The position numbers and the translations under genes were made by a program. From Halorubrum sp. PV6 (GTDB lineage: Archaea; Halobacteriota; Halobacteria; Halobacteriales; Haloferacaceae), in the NCBI RefSeq assembly GCF_003990725.2, contig NZ_CP030064.1, positions 1,116,001 through 1,180,000 of the forward strand: a DNA stretch of 64,000 bases. Reading direction: 5' to 3'. Every line of letters begins with the position of its first letter. Within the stretch, counting starts at the first letter, position 1. Under the pieces are notes generated by a model. The model was not told the origin of the DNA and ran no database searches. It worked only from the letters and a program-made list of their open reading frames with translations. Shown here in pieces: positions 1 through 7,439 of the stretch.

Positions 1-707
1 ACGCCGGCGACGTGGCGCCCGTCGACCCGTCCGTCGCCGACCCCGAGGCCTACCTCGGCGTCCTCGGCATGCCCGGTCGGACCGCTTACTTCGGCCTGCT
101 CGAGGTCGGCGAGCCCAAGCCCGGCGACACGGTGGTCGTCTCCGGCGCGGCGGGCGCGGTCGGCTCGGTCGTCGGCCAGATCGCCAAGCGCAACGGCTGT
201 CGCGTCGTCGGGTTCGCCGGCAGCGACGAGAAGACGGCGTGGCTCACCGAGGATCTGGGCTTCGACGCCGCGATCAACTACAAGACGACCGACGACTACC
301 GGGCCGCGCTCGACGAGGCGGCACCCGACGGCGTGGACGTGTACTTCGACAACGTCGGCGGGCCGATCACCGACGCCGTGTTCACGCAGTTGAACCTCGA
401 CGCGCGGGTCGCCGTCTGCGGACAGATCGCCCACTACAACGACGAGGAGGTCCCGACCGGCCCGCGGAAGCTCCCGCAGGTCATCCCCATCCGAGCGCGG
501 ATCGAGGGCCTGCTCGTCGGCGACTTCGCGACCCGGTTCGGCGAGGCCAGCGAGCAGCTCGCGCGCTGGGTCGCCACCGACGAGCTCGCACACCGCGAGA
601 CGGTCGTCGAGGGGTTGGAGAACGCTCCCGACGCCTTCCTCGGGCTCTTCTCGGGCGACAACATCGGCAAGCAGGTGGTGCGCGTGTCGTCGCCCAGCAG
701 CGAGTAG
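1..707 (+). CDS. MDR-family NAD(P)H-dependent oxidoreductase, 5' end outside window
   Basis: C-terminal ~235 residues of a zinc-independent medium-chain dehydrogenase/reductase of the PTGR/YncB/CurA type. Members reduce activated C=C bonds with NAD(P)H in the cytoplasm. Visible are the Rossmann glycine motif GAAGAVGSVVGQ, the following SDEK basic turn expected for NADP binding, the conserved DNVGG and a C-terminal IGKQVVRV strand. The frame is open to the left edge, so the real start lies outside the window and the GTG at 12 is internal. The physiological substrate cannot be read from sequence. Confidence 0.9.
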   Translation, partial: AGDVAPVDPSVADPEAYLGVLGMPGRTAYFGLLEVGEPKPGDTVVVSGAAGAVGSVVGQIAKRNGCRVVGFAGSDEKTAWLTEDLGFDAAINYKTTDDYRAALDEAAPDGVDVYFDNVGGPITDAVFTQLNLDARVAVCGQIAHYNDEEVPTGPRKLPQVIPIRARIEGLLVGDFATRFGEASEQLARWVATDELAHRETVVEGLENAPDAFLGLFSGDNIGKQVVRVSSPSSE

Positions 708-753
708 ACCGTCGCAGTCTTCGACGCACAGCCTACTGACGGCACGCCGACCC

Positions 754-1128
754 TTATAAACGGTCGAGCGCCTCGTCCAAGTCGAACTGCTCGGTCGTCT
801 CCTCGAAATCTTTCTCGTCTGCGTCTGTCGCGCTCGACGCCGCAGTCGACTCGCCGTCTTCCGACTCGTCGCCGGCGGGCGTTAGCAACTGCACGTGTTC
901 GTCGTCGACCGACTCCGTGATCACCGTCGCGTCGAACCGCTCGCGCTCTGTGGCCGGCCCAGAATACGGTTCGACGCGTTCGACCCCGTCCACCGAACAG
1001 ACCACCGCGAGACACACCGCCTCACGGAGCCGGTCGGTCGTCGCCCACCCAGCCGGGGGGACGCGCGGGAGCGCCCGTTCGCGGAACTGCCACGTTTCGA
1101 TCACGAGTTCCGCGTCACGAGCAGTCAT
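754..1128 (-). CDS. hypothetical acidic haloarchaeal protein
   Basis: A 124-residue protein I do not recognise. The N-terminal ~75 residues look like a compact folded domain (start MTARDAELVIETWQF, then a RALPRVPPAGWATTDRLREA stretch), and the C-terminal third is a Glu/Asp/Ser-rich tail ending in FDLDEALDRL. There are no membrane segments or signal peptide. An ATG nine codons upstream (1155) would lengthen it; I chose 1128 because MTARDAEL begins the conserved-looking part. Convergent with the oxidoreductase to its left. High-GC codon usage supports a real gene. Confidence 0.6.
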   Translation of the reverse strand: MTARDAELVIETWQFRERALPRVPPAGWATTDRLREAVCLAVVCSVDGVERVEPYSGPATERERFDATVITESVDDEHVQLLTPAGDESEDGESTAASSATDADEKDFEETTEQFDLDEALDRL

Positions 1129-1240
1129 TGGCGACGATACGCGATCTGCGGACAAGTGCGTTGCGCTCGGGGGTCACGCTCGCGAGCCAACGCGGTCACA
1201 GACCGACGCGTACATACGGGTCCGCCGCGGGTAGCCGAAC

Positions 1241-1405
1241 ATGCAGCGAGTCGGCGCAGTCCTGCTTGTCGGCGCCGCGGCGGCCGGCCTCGCCGTCGGC
1301 GTCCTCCTGTTGGCCGGCGTGTCGCTACGGGTCGTCCCGATGGGCGCGCTCGGCGCCGCGATTCCAGTCGCGTTCACCTACGCGGTCGTGACGGCTGGCG
1401 ACTGA
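1241..1405 (+). CDS. small two-helix membrane protein
   Basis: A 54-residue ORF starting MQRVGAVLLVGAAAAG. It consists almost entirely of two hydrophobic helices (about residues 5-27 and 31-50) separated by a short Arg-containing turn, ending TYAVVTAGD. Tiny two-helix proteins like this are common in haloarchaea and mostly uncharacterised. It lies alone, directed toward the vapBC remnant. GC-rich third positions and the clean hydrophobic pattern argue for a real gene; no function is assigned. Confidence 0.5.
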   Translation: MQRVGAVLLVGAAAAGLAVGVLLLAGVSLRVVPMGALGAAIPVAFTYAVVTAGD

Positions 1406-1423
1406 GCGCGAGCAAGGTTTAAT

Positions 1424-1543
1424 TTAAACGGGCATCGGCAAAATTCTTGGTTGGAGATAGTCGTTGTAAACAGCCTCTGCGGCGTCACCAAGCCGATCTT
1501 TATCGTTGATAAGTGCCAGAAGGAAGTCGGTTTCCGCGTATAT
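1424..1543 (-). pseudogene. truncated vapC (PIN-domain toxin) remnant without start codon
   Basis: Immediately after the vapB stop codon, in the same frame, are 39 codons reading IYAETDFLLALINDKDRLGD then AAEAVYNDYLQ. This is the N-terminal first strand and helix of a haloarchaeal PIN-domain VapC ribonuclease, including the first catalytic Asp (in ETD). The frame then stops after PRILPMPV, far short of the ~130 residues a PIN domain needs. It also has no ATG/GTG start: the expected overlapping ATG is replaced around the vapB stop (GGGCGCTGAATATAC). The remaining acidic residues of the PIN active site are absent, so no toxin can be made. Confidence 0.75.
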
Positions 1544-1774
1544 TCAGCGCCCTGCCTCGTCCAACGCTGCGTTACGTGCTTCTTGGCGGAGTTCTTCGGC
1601 CGTCTTCTCAACGTTCGCAAACTCCGAACGGAGAGCATCGAGTGGGTTATCTTCGATTGGAATCAGCTTGATGCCGTCGTGTAGTTGGACGATATGGTAG
1701 TGTTCACCGTACCGCTCTCGGATCTCTATTGGGAGTGTAAGGCGTCCACGACCGTCCAGCGTCGCCTCGGACAT
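1544..1774 (-). CDS. vapB: AbrB/SpoVT-fold antitoxin, VapB type
   Basis: A 76-residue protein. Residues 1-45 form an AbrB/MazE swapped-hairpin DNA-binding domain (LDGRGRLTLPIEIRERYG, then a beta stretch to KLIPIE), and the C-terminal helix is the toxin-neutralising segment (EELRQEARNAALDEAGR). Such antitoxins bind their own promoter and inhibit a co-encoded PIN ribonuclease. Here the cognate vapC directly downstream is only a 39-codon remnant, so this is an orphan antitoxin. A TATA-like element at 1796-1808 and a hairpin at 1830-1843 lie upstream. The region is visibly lower in GC than its flanks, suggesting acquisition. Confidence 0.88.
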   Translation of the reverse strand: MSEATLDGRGRLTLPIEIRERYGEHYHIVQLHDGIKLIPIEDNPLDALRSEFANVEKTAEELRQEARNAALDEAGR

Positions 1775-1795
1775 ATCTTTATCAAACGGTAGGCA

Positions 1796-1808
1796 GATAT
1801 AAGATATT
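1796..1808 (-). promoter_or_regulatory. TATA-like box of vapB
   Basis: On the minus strand an AT-rich AATATCTTATATC element lies about 22-34 nt before the vapB ATG, the spacing expected for a leaderless or nearly leaderless archaeal transcript. Confidence 0.5.
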
Positions 1809-1829
1809 TCCCACAGTGTGTATTTCTAC

Positions 1830-1843
1830 CCCACTCTAGTGGG
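1830..1843. repeat. 6-bp inverted repeat upstream of vapB
   Basis: CCCACT-CT-AGTGGG is a perfect dyad about 22 bp upstream of the vapB TATA-like box. AbrB-fold antitoxins bind dyads near their promoter, so this could be an operator, but it is short and could be chance. Confidence 0.3.
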
Positions 1844-2007
1844 TCTCTCTTGTTTGCTGTACATACTCTCTGTATCTCGCAAGCGCGTCCAGTCGGTCGC
1901 CGAGGGTTTTGAGCCGTCAAGGACTGAACGGCTCTCTATTAGCCACTGTCAGCACTCACAGGCACCAGTATCAACACGGGAAGATATGCACCCGCCACCG
2001 CGCTGGT

Positions 2008-2802
2008 TCACTCCTCGAAGGCCGCCGGATCGAAGGGGCTCGCTGCCTCCCAATAGCCTGAAAAAGCGTCTGCGGCCCACTCGCGGACCGCGGGGTCGTC
2101 GGTGTGGAGCGACGCCCGCAGGATACCGCCGCTGTCCCGGACGAGCAGGTAGACGGTCCCGTCGGTGACGGTGACCGCGACCGGGACCTCCTCGCGCCGG
2201 ACGCGGATCTCCGCGTCGTCGCTCTCGGCCAACGCTCGCAGTTGCGACCAGAGGGTGTCGTCGGCCGCGAGCGCCTCGATAGCGGTGGCCGAGAGGACGG
2301 CCTCGAACGTCTGTTCGCCCGCGGTCACTCGGTCGAGGGCCGTCGCGAGGCTCTGCTCGTTGAGCGTGTGCGAGAACGCCTGTAGCGTCGTCGCGTCCGC
2401 CATCGCGTCGAGGACGCGCTGGAGCGGCGCGCTCGGGCGCGTCCGCGTCGGGACCGTCACCGTCGCGTCGGCGAGGTGGCTGAGATCGAAGCCGAGCTCC
2501 GCCGTCGGCAGGTACGCCACCACGTCCCGCAGTTTCGCCTCGGTCTCTAAGACGGACACGAGCGCCTCGACGCCGTCGGCGACGAGTTCGCCGGTGGCCG
2601 TGGCGACGTACTCGCTCCCGTCGCGTCTGACCCACGAGCGCTCGGCGAAGTCTTCGAGAATCCGCCCCAGCGTCGCCTGTGACGCCCCCGTGGCCGTCGC
2701 GAGCTCTCGCCGGGTGTGCGGTCGCGCCGCGAGCAGCTGCAACACCTCGACGCGGTTCGTCGACCGGGCGAGAAACTCGATCTCCTCGAGCGGGGCCTCC
2801 AT
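2008..2802 (-). CDS. winged-helix transcriptional regulator with FilR1-type C-terminal domain
   Basis: A 264-residue regulator. Residues ~1-75 are a winged helix (LARSTNRVEVLQLL, then ATGASQATLGRILEDF as recognition helix). Residues ~110-255 match the methanogenesis-regulator FilR1/DUF1724-type sensor domain typical of haloarchaeal HTH proteins (LDAMADATTLQAFSH, DGTVYLLVRDSGGILRASLHTDD). These proteins bind promoters and probably sense a small ligand; the target is unknown. Start chosen at MEAPLEEIEFL because a TATA-like GTTTATCCC at 2822-2830 sits about 24 nt upstream of it, which would place the alternative ATG at 2820 before the transcription start. Confidence 0.8.
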   Translation of the reverse strand: MEAPLEEIEFLARSTNRVEVLQLLAARPHTRRELATATGASQATLGRILEDFAERSWVRRDGSEYVATATGELVADGVEALVSVLETEAKLRDVVAYLPTAELGFDLSHLADATVTVPTRTRPSAPLQRVLDAMADATTLQAFSHTLNEQSLATALDRVTAGEQTFEAVLSATAIEALAADDTLWSQLRALAESDDAEIRVRREEVPVAVTVTDGTVYLLVRDSGGILRASLHTDDPAVREWAADAFSGYWEAASPFDPAAFEE

Positions 2803-3012
2803 ACCCGATCCAGCGCCCACCGGGATAAACCGGCTTCGCTCGTCGCCGACCTTTCACGCCGTGAACGATCATCGCGACGTGCCGGGTGTTTCTCGCCGCG
2901 GAATATTTTCCGGATTTCGTTATACGTGTCCGGCCACTAGACATTATTGTGACGAGAAACTCGACGCAATTCAATCGTTCGTCCGAAAGCGCAGCCGAGG
3001 TGTTGGTGTAAC

Positions 3013-3957
3013 GTGTTCACGCGACGCACCGGTGCGCTGTTTCTCGTCTCCGCCGTCCTCTTCGGCGGTACCTTCGTCGCGGCGAAGGCCGGGCTGGCAC
3101 ACATCCCGCCGCTGTTCTTCGTCGCCGTCCGGTTCGACATCGGCGCGCTCGTCCTCGCAGTGTTCGCGGCGACGCGGCTCTCGTGGGACGAGTTGCGCCC
3201 GCGGACCGCCGGCGACGTCGTCGGCATCGTCGCGACCGGCGTGATCGTCATCGGCCTGACGAACGCGTTGCTCTTCGTCGGCCAGCAGTACGTGTCGAGC
3301 GGCGTGGCAGCCGTCGTGTTCAGCCTGAACCCGATTCTGACCCCGGTGTTCGCCGCGCTCCTGCTCAGCGACGACCGCCTCTCCGCCCGCGGCTTCGCCG
3401 GCATGGCGCTCGGGCTGGCCGGCGTCGCGCTCGTCGCCGACCCCGACCCCTCGGCGCTTTCCGGCGGCGGCCTCGGCGTCCCGCTGCTGTTCGGCGCCGC
3501 CGTGACGAGCGCGCTCGGCGCCGTGCTGATCCGCCGTGCCGACGCGACCCTCTCGAGTACGGCGAGCACCGTCTGGGGCGTCCCGCTGGCGGCGGTCCTC
3601 TCGCACGCGCTGAGTTTCGGCGCCGGCGAGTCCGTCTCCGGGCTGTCGGTGCCGCCCGTCGCGCTCGCGGCGCTCCTGTACGTCGGCGTCTTCTCCGGGG
3701 CGATCGCCTACCTCGCGTACTTCGCGCTTATCAACGAGACCGACGCGACGCGCGCGAACCTCCTGTTTTACTTCGTCCCGGTCGTCTCCGCGGTGGGCGG
3801 CTGGGCGTTGCTGGGGGAGACGCTCTCGGTTCAGTCGCTGGCCGGATTCGGCGTCATCTTCGTCGGGTTCCTCCTCGTGAGCGGCCTCGCGAGGGCTCCG
3901 GTGCGCCTGCTCCGTCAGGTGGTCCCGGCGCGGTTCGTCGACGACGACCCGCTGTGA
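3013..3957 (+). CDS. EamA/DMT-family transporter
   Basis: A 314-residue integral membrane protein with ten predicted helices in two EamA repeats (roughly residues 8-138 and 150-290), the RhaT/YdcZ drug-metabolite transporter fold. These carriers export or import small metabolites or amino acids; the substrate is not readable. Repeat 1 opens with FLVSAVLFGGTFVAAKAGL, and the first repeat has the usual SSGVAAVVFSLNPILTPVFA. The start is the GTG at 3013 (VFTRRTGALF), giving the full ten-helix length. It is monocistronic and convergent with the BtuF-like gene only 3 bp away. Confidence 0.88.
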   Translation: MFTRRTGALFLVSAVLFGGTFVAAKAGLAHIPPLFFVAVRFDIGALVLAVFAATRLSWDELRPRTAGDVVGIVATGVIVIGLTNALLFVGQQYVSSGVAAVVFSLNPILTPVFAALLLSDDRLSARGFAGMALGLAGVALVADPDPSALSGGGLGVPLLFGAAVTSALGAVLIRRADATLSSTASTVWGVPLAAVLSHALSFGAGESVSGLSVPPVALAALLYVGVFSGAIAYLAYFALINETDATRANLLFYFVPVVSAVGGWALLGETLSVQSLAGFGVIFVGFLLVSGLARAPVRLLRQVVPARFVDDDPL

Positions 3958-3960
3958 ACA

Positions 3961-6609
3961 TTAGTCGATTCCACGAGCTGCGAGCAGTGTTCCTGCAACA
4001 AGTACCGTGAGCGCGGCAAGGGTGCCAAACCCAGGCGTACTGTCGCTGGTAGTGTCATCGTTCGTGCCGTCGCTTATCGTAGTACTGTCGTTGGTCGTGG
4101 TGTTGTTGGCGTCGCTGGCAGTGGAGTTGTTGGTGTTGTCACCCGTCGTAGTGTCGTCGTCAGCGGTGTCGCCGTGAGGAGTACTACTATTGTCGGTTTC
4201 ATTGCTGGTACTGTTGTCGTCAGAGTCACCCTCGCCGGTGCTAGTACTGCTGTCATCGTCTGCGACACTCCCGCCAGCGTCCTCATCAGTATCAGCGATA
4301 CTATCGCCGCCACTGGTTGTACCATTATCACCCTCATTTTCACTGCCGGTGTCACTACTCTCAGTGTTGTCAGTTGCAGCGTTGGACGCCGCGACTGCGA
4401 ACGGGGATAGTCCAGAAGTCGTGGCCGTAATTGTGACCTCGTTGTTGTTGCGTGATGACTCGGAGTCAGCAAGTTCTTTCCAAGACCCGTCTGTATAGTG
4501 TAGAAGAACGGCGTCTTCAACAGCGATGTCGCCAAGCGCAGACTTACTAACAGTTACTTTCAACTCAATATCCTTACTCACATCAGTATCTGCTTCAATA
4601 TCGAGGTAGGTCGCAACAGTGTTGCTTGGCGTTGATGAGTTTCCAGTTGGGCTTGTCGACTCTGAGACGGTCACTCTACTCGCTGTTGAATTTGGCCGAA
4701 AAGTGAGACCTACACTCTGGACTTTCCCAGCGCCTTCAGAGAGGTCAACCAGAGATTGATCGTTCCCAGCGGGGCTACTCTCTCGGCTAAGAATATTCTT
4801 ATCTTCTATTACAGCCGTTGCAAGTGTCTCCGTTGATTCAATCACACTACGGGGAGCTGGTTGATTGAGATAGCTTACGTTCATCACCACGTATCGGTCG
4901 TTAATCCCTGCGGTTGTACTAGCATACGGGCTCTCATCAAGAACTGAAGCGTCAGGCGTGGTAACGAGTAGCAGTTCTGGGTCTGATTCTAAGATTACTT
5001 CTGCAGAGAGTTGCGGGTACCCAGCGTGGTTCTTGGCAGCGACGTTGTTAGTGCCACCGACCTGCATAATCTCATTGATGAAGGTGTCATCTGCGGCGAC
5101 GTATCCACCACCGAGAGGGTAAAGTGCATCCGGGCGGTTGAGATTAGCTGTTTGGTTCTTCACACGGTCGACAGTTGCGTTCATCTCCTCATTCGTACGA
5201 TTTGCTTCATCACAGTTGCCAACGAGACGCCCAGTCCGCGTTGTTTTTGCTGCAATATCAGCAACAGAAGTCGCTTTTGGGAAGTGATAGACAGTCAGAT
5301 TTTGTCTGCGTAACGAGGCAACATCACCAGCTGACGCATTTGGTGCCAGCACTAAGTCTGGCTCAGTACCAACTACTTTCTCAACGTTAACGCCGAATTC
5401 AGCGGACACATCCGTTTTATCATTAGTCCCATTCAGGTACGTTGCATACCGCGTAATACCAACAACACGATCATGAGCGCCGATCTCCCAAAGTGTTTGA
5501 GCGGCTGATGGATTCGTCGTTGTGATACGGTCTGGTCGCTCCTTGAGCGTGATGGTCGTACCTGTAGCATCAGTCAGCGAAACCGGAAAGCCACACGTCT
5601 CAGTATCTGTAGAATCATTATTACCAGCAGGTTGCTGTGACTCAATTTCACGTGAAAGCGTTTCAACCGACTCAATCACACTACGCGGTGCAGGCTGGTT
5701 AAGATAGTTCTCGTTCATTACGACATAATTCATCTCCTGTCCAGCAGTTGTGCTTGCGTATGGCTCTTCATCAAGGAGTGGAGCCTCAGGGTCTGTGACA
5801 AGTAGTAACTCGGGATCGGTTTCAATCACGACTTCAGCGCTTAATTGTGGGTAGCCGTCACCCTCCGCGGCGGCAATATTATTCGTGCCACCAATGCTCA
5901 TTATCTCGTCAATAAATGTCTCATCACCGGCGACATATCCACCTCCGAGTGGATACAGTGTGTCAGGGCGATCAAAATCAGCAGTCCGGTTTGTGACATT
6001 ATCAACAGCGGAATTCATTTCTTCATTCGTGCTGCTGGCTGCTTGACAGTTCCCAACTAGCTGCCCTATTGTTTCTGTCTTTTTTGCGATATCACTGATA
6101 GTGGTGGCTTCTGGAAAGTGATAGACAGTGAGTCCGACCTCACGTAGGTCTTCGACTTGGCCCGCTGATGCATTTGGTGCTAATACAAGGTCTGGGTTGG
6201 TCGCTACCACTTTTTCAACGCTAACGCCAAACCCAGCAGAAACGTTCGTTTTGTTCTCAGTCCCATTCAAGTACGTCGCAAACTGGGTAACCCCAACAAC
6301 ACGGTCTTGAGCACCAATCTCCCAGAGAGTTTGAGCAGCCGACGGATTTGTCGTTGTGATCCGACTTGGCGATTCAGTAAGCGTTACAGTAGTTCCTGTG
6401 GCGTCTGTTTTGTTGAGTGGGAAGTCACAGGTTGTCTCAGTCGTTGCTTGTAGCGGCGCATGAACTGCCGCACCATTCGACGGTTTGTCTGCTGTTAACT
6501 GACCAACTGACCCTGCCTGTGTTGATTGTCCTCCACCGGCTACGACTGGTGTACCGAGGAGTGATGTTACTACAAGTGCAGCTAGAAGAACGGCCTGGGT
6601 CCGCTTCAT
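3961..6609 (-). CDS. tandem-duplicated BtuF-like ABC substrate-binding protein, PGF-CTERM anchored
   Basis: An 882-residue secreted surface protein. Residues 1-25 are a signal peptide (MKRTQAVLLAALVV). Two BtuF/periplasmic-binding (cobalamin/siderophore type) domains follow at ~61-325 and ~339-605, nearly copies of each other (both contain TTTNPSAAQTLWEIGA and LYPLGGGYVA). A PGF-pre-PGF type domain lies at ~640-745 (ending GLSPFAVAA), then a ~100-residue Ser/Thr/Asp/Asn-rich stalk, then the PGF-CTERM sorting helix (TPGFGTLAALTVLVAGTLL) that archaeosortase would process. No permease or ATPase (BtuC/BtuD) is adjacent, so it must work with partners elsewhere or simply bind ligand at the surface. 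Start set at MKRTQ (6609) rather than 44 codons upstream. Its codon usage is clearly less GC-rich than its neighbours. Confidence 0.85.
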   Translation of the reverse strand: MKRTQAVLLAALVVTSLLGTPVVAGGGQSTQAGSVGQLTADKPSNGAAVHAPLQATTETTCDFPLNKTDATGTTVTLTESPSRITTTNPSAAQTLWEIGAQDRVVGVTQFATYLNGTENKTNVSAGFGVSVEKVVATNPDLVLAPNASAGQVEDLREVGLTVYHFPEATTISDIAKKTETIGQLVGNCQAASSTNEEMNSAVDNVTNRTADFDRPDTLYPLGGGYVAGDETFIDEIMSIGGTNNIAAAEGDGYPQLSAEVVIETDPELLLVTDPEAPLLDEEPYASTTAGQEMNYVVMNENYLNQPAPRSVIESVETLSREIESQQPAGNNDSTDTETCGFPVSLTDATGTTITLKERPDRITTTNPSAAQTLWEIGAHDRVVGITRYATYLNGTNDKTDVSAEFGVNVEKVVGTEPDLVLAPNASAGDVASLRRQNLTVYHFPKATSVADIAAKTTRTGRLVGNCDEANRTNEEMNATVDRVKNQTANLNRPDALYPLGGGYVAADDTFINEIMQVGGTNNVAAKNHAGYPQLSAEVILESDPELLLVTTPDASVLDESPYASTTAGINDRYVVMNVSYLNQPAPRSVIESTETLATAVIEDKNILSRESSPAGNDQSLVDLSEGAGKVQSVGLTFRPNSTASRVTVSESTSPTGNSSTPSNTVATYLDIEADTDVSKDIELKVTVSKSALGDIAVEDAVLLHYTDGSWKELADSESSRNNNEVTITATTSGLSPFAVAASNAATDNTESSDTGSENEGDNGTTSGGDSIADTDEDAGGSVADDDSSTSTGEGDSDDNSTSNETDNSSTPHGDTADDDTTTGDNTNNSTASDANNTTTNDSTTISDGTNDDTTSDSTPGFGTLAALTVLVAGTLLAARGID

Positions 6610-6628
6610 GTACCACCACCAGAGAGTA

Positions 6629-6641
6629 AACAATATAAATA
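6629..6641 (-). promoter_or_regulatory. TATA-like box of the BtuF-like gene
   Basis: The minus strand reads CATATTTATATTG here, ~20-32 nt before the start codon at 6609, consistent with a leaderless transcript and supporting the chosen start. Confidence 0.55.
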
Positions 6642-6645
6642 TGGT

Positions 6646-6667
6646 TATAACAACTCCACTTGTTATA
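6646..6667. promoter_or_regulatory. palindromic operator candidate TATAACAA-N6-TTGTTATA
   Basis: A perfect 8-bp dyad with a 6-bp spacer directly upstream of the TATA-like box of the BtuF-like gene, overlapping where TFB would contact the BRE. Placement and symmetry are what a dimeric repressor (for example a metal- or cofactor-responsive DtxR-type regulator) would use. No regulator gene is next to it. Confidence 0.5.
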
Positions 6668-6749
6668 TCGGCAGAGAGTAACCGTCGAATATGTCGGCGG
6701 TGTTCAGATACGGATTGAAAGGTGAGGCGGTGCGTTTTCAAAGTGTTCT

Positions 6750-6817
6750 ATGCCCGAAAACGACCGCCTCAGCGCTGTTTAGACGAGATCAACTTAGACT
6801 TTGTGTGGCGAGAGGCC
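6750..6817 (+). pseudogene. N-terminal fragment of an IS6-type haloarchaeal transposase
   Basis: The plus strand reads MPENDRLS at 6750-6773 and, after one missing base, CLDEINLDFVWREA at 6776-6817. Together this resembles the N-terminus of the haloarchaeal IS6-family (ISH14/ISH29-like) transposases, which begin MPENDRLSG-C-L-D-(E/Q)-I-N-L-(E/D)-F-V-x-REA. The frameshift sits exactly where the GGC Gly codon is expected. Everything after residue ~22 is lost. The match is from memory of the family, not a search. Confidence 0.55.
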
Positions 6818-6954
6818 GCGAAGGTTGAGCGTGGCTATGTCGTGATCGTTCCTGAGACGAGATCGAGGACCGTGTCACTGTTGAGATGCAACAGGTGCGT
6901 GGAAACGTTGCATTCGTAGATGTTGTCGAGCCTAATGCCCACAAAGAAGTTTAG
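6818..6954 (+). pseudogene. C-terminal remnant of a TRAM-domain protein
   Basis: Directly abutting the transposase fragment, the frame reads AKVERGYVVIVPET. In a second frame it continues as VTVEMQQVRGNVAFVDVVE and stops at 6952-6954 (TAG). This pair of strands is the second half of a haloarchaeal TRAM domain (small RNA-binding beta barrel), split by a frameshift near 6865. No start codon or N-terminal half is present, so this is a gene remnant. It is probably left after an IS-mediated rearrangement. Confidence 0.5.
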
Positions 6955-7001
6955 CACTGCTGACAACCACTCACAAGTGGCCTATGAGGCCAAATTGGTG
7001 A

Positions 7002-7439
7002 TCACTCGCAGGTGACATCCACTTCCTGCATCATTCTAACAGAGAGTTCGTTATTTTCGCCCACCGCGAACAGCATCACACTTAGGCCACCATCACTGGT
7101 TCCGTTACATCTTACCGAAACCTGAACACTATCGTCCGCACCAAGCGTCACTTCGCTGTTTGAGTTGCCCAGTGAGCCGTATGCGACGCTACCCGAGGTA
7201 TCGACCTCTTGGACGGAGAGATCAATTTCTCGACCAAATTGGTTAGTGACACGCAATGCGCCTCCTGTCGACCCGTTTTTTATTGACGGATTGTGGCTCT
7301 CAACAGCCAGATAGGCACTTTCGTCGTCTGCGACGGCGACATCGACAGACCGTTCGGCCTGTATCGCGCTGTACCCGGCGGTCCCGGTGATGACTGTCGC
7401 GAGAACGAACAGAGCGAGAATCAGCCGCCGGTGTCTCAC
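7002..7439 (-). CDS. secreted DUF1102-like beta-domain protein
   Basis: A 145-residue exported protein. Residues 1-27 are a signal peptide or N-terminal anchor (LILALFVLATVITGTAGYSA). The mature part begins QAERSVDVAVADDESAYLAV, the hallmark shared with the protein at 8264-10519, followed by a beta-sandwich with an LRVTNQFG strand, an LGADDSVQVSV strand and a terminal VDVTCE. The fold resembles the TasA/camelysin-like DUF1102 group. The start codon overlaps the stop of the upstream regulator (ATGA, 7436-7439), so the two are translationally coupled. It is the smallest of three paralogous secreted proteins in this cassette. Confidence 0.72.
   Translation of the reverse strand: MRHRRLILALFVLATVITGTAGYSAIQAERSVDVAVADDESAYLAVESHNPSIKNGSTGGALRVTNQFGREIDLSVQEVDTSGSVAYGSLGNSNSEVTLGADDSVQVSVRCNGTSDGGLSVMLFAVGENNELSVRMMQEVDVTCE

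Noticed and set aside
1890-1980. Sequence translating as EGFEPS, which can signal a tRNA T-arm
   Set aside because: The flanks are not self-complementary (GGGTTTTGAGCC) and no cloverleaf can be drawn.
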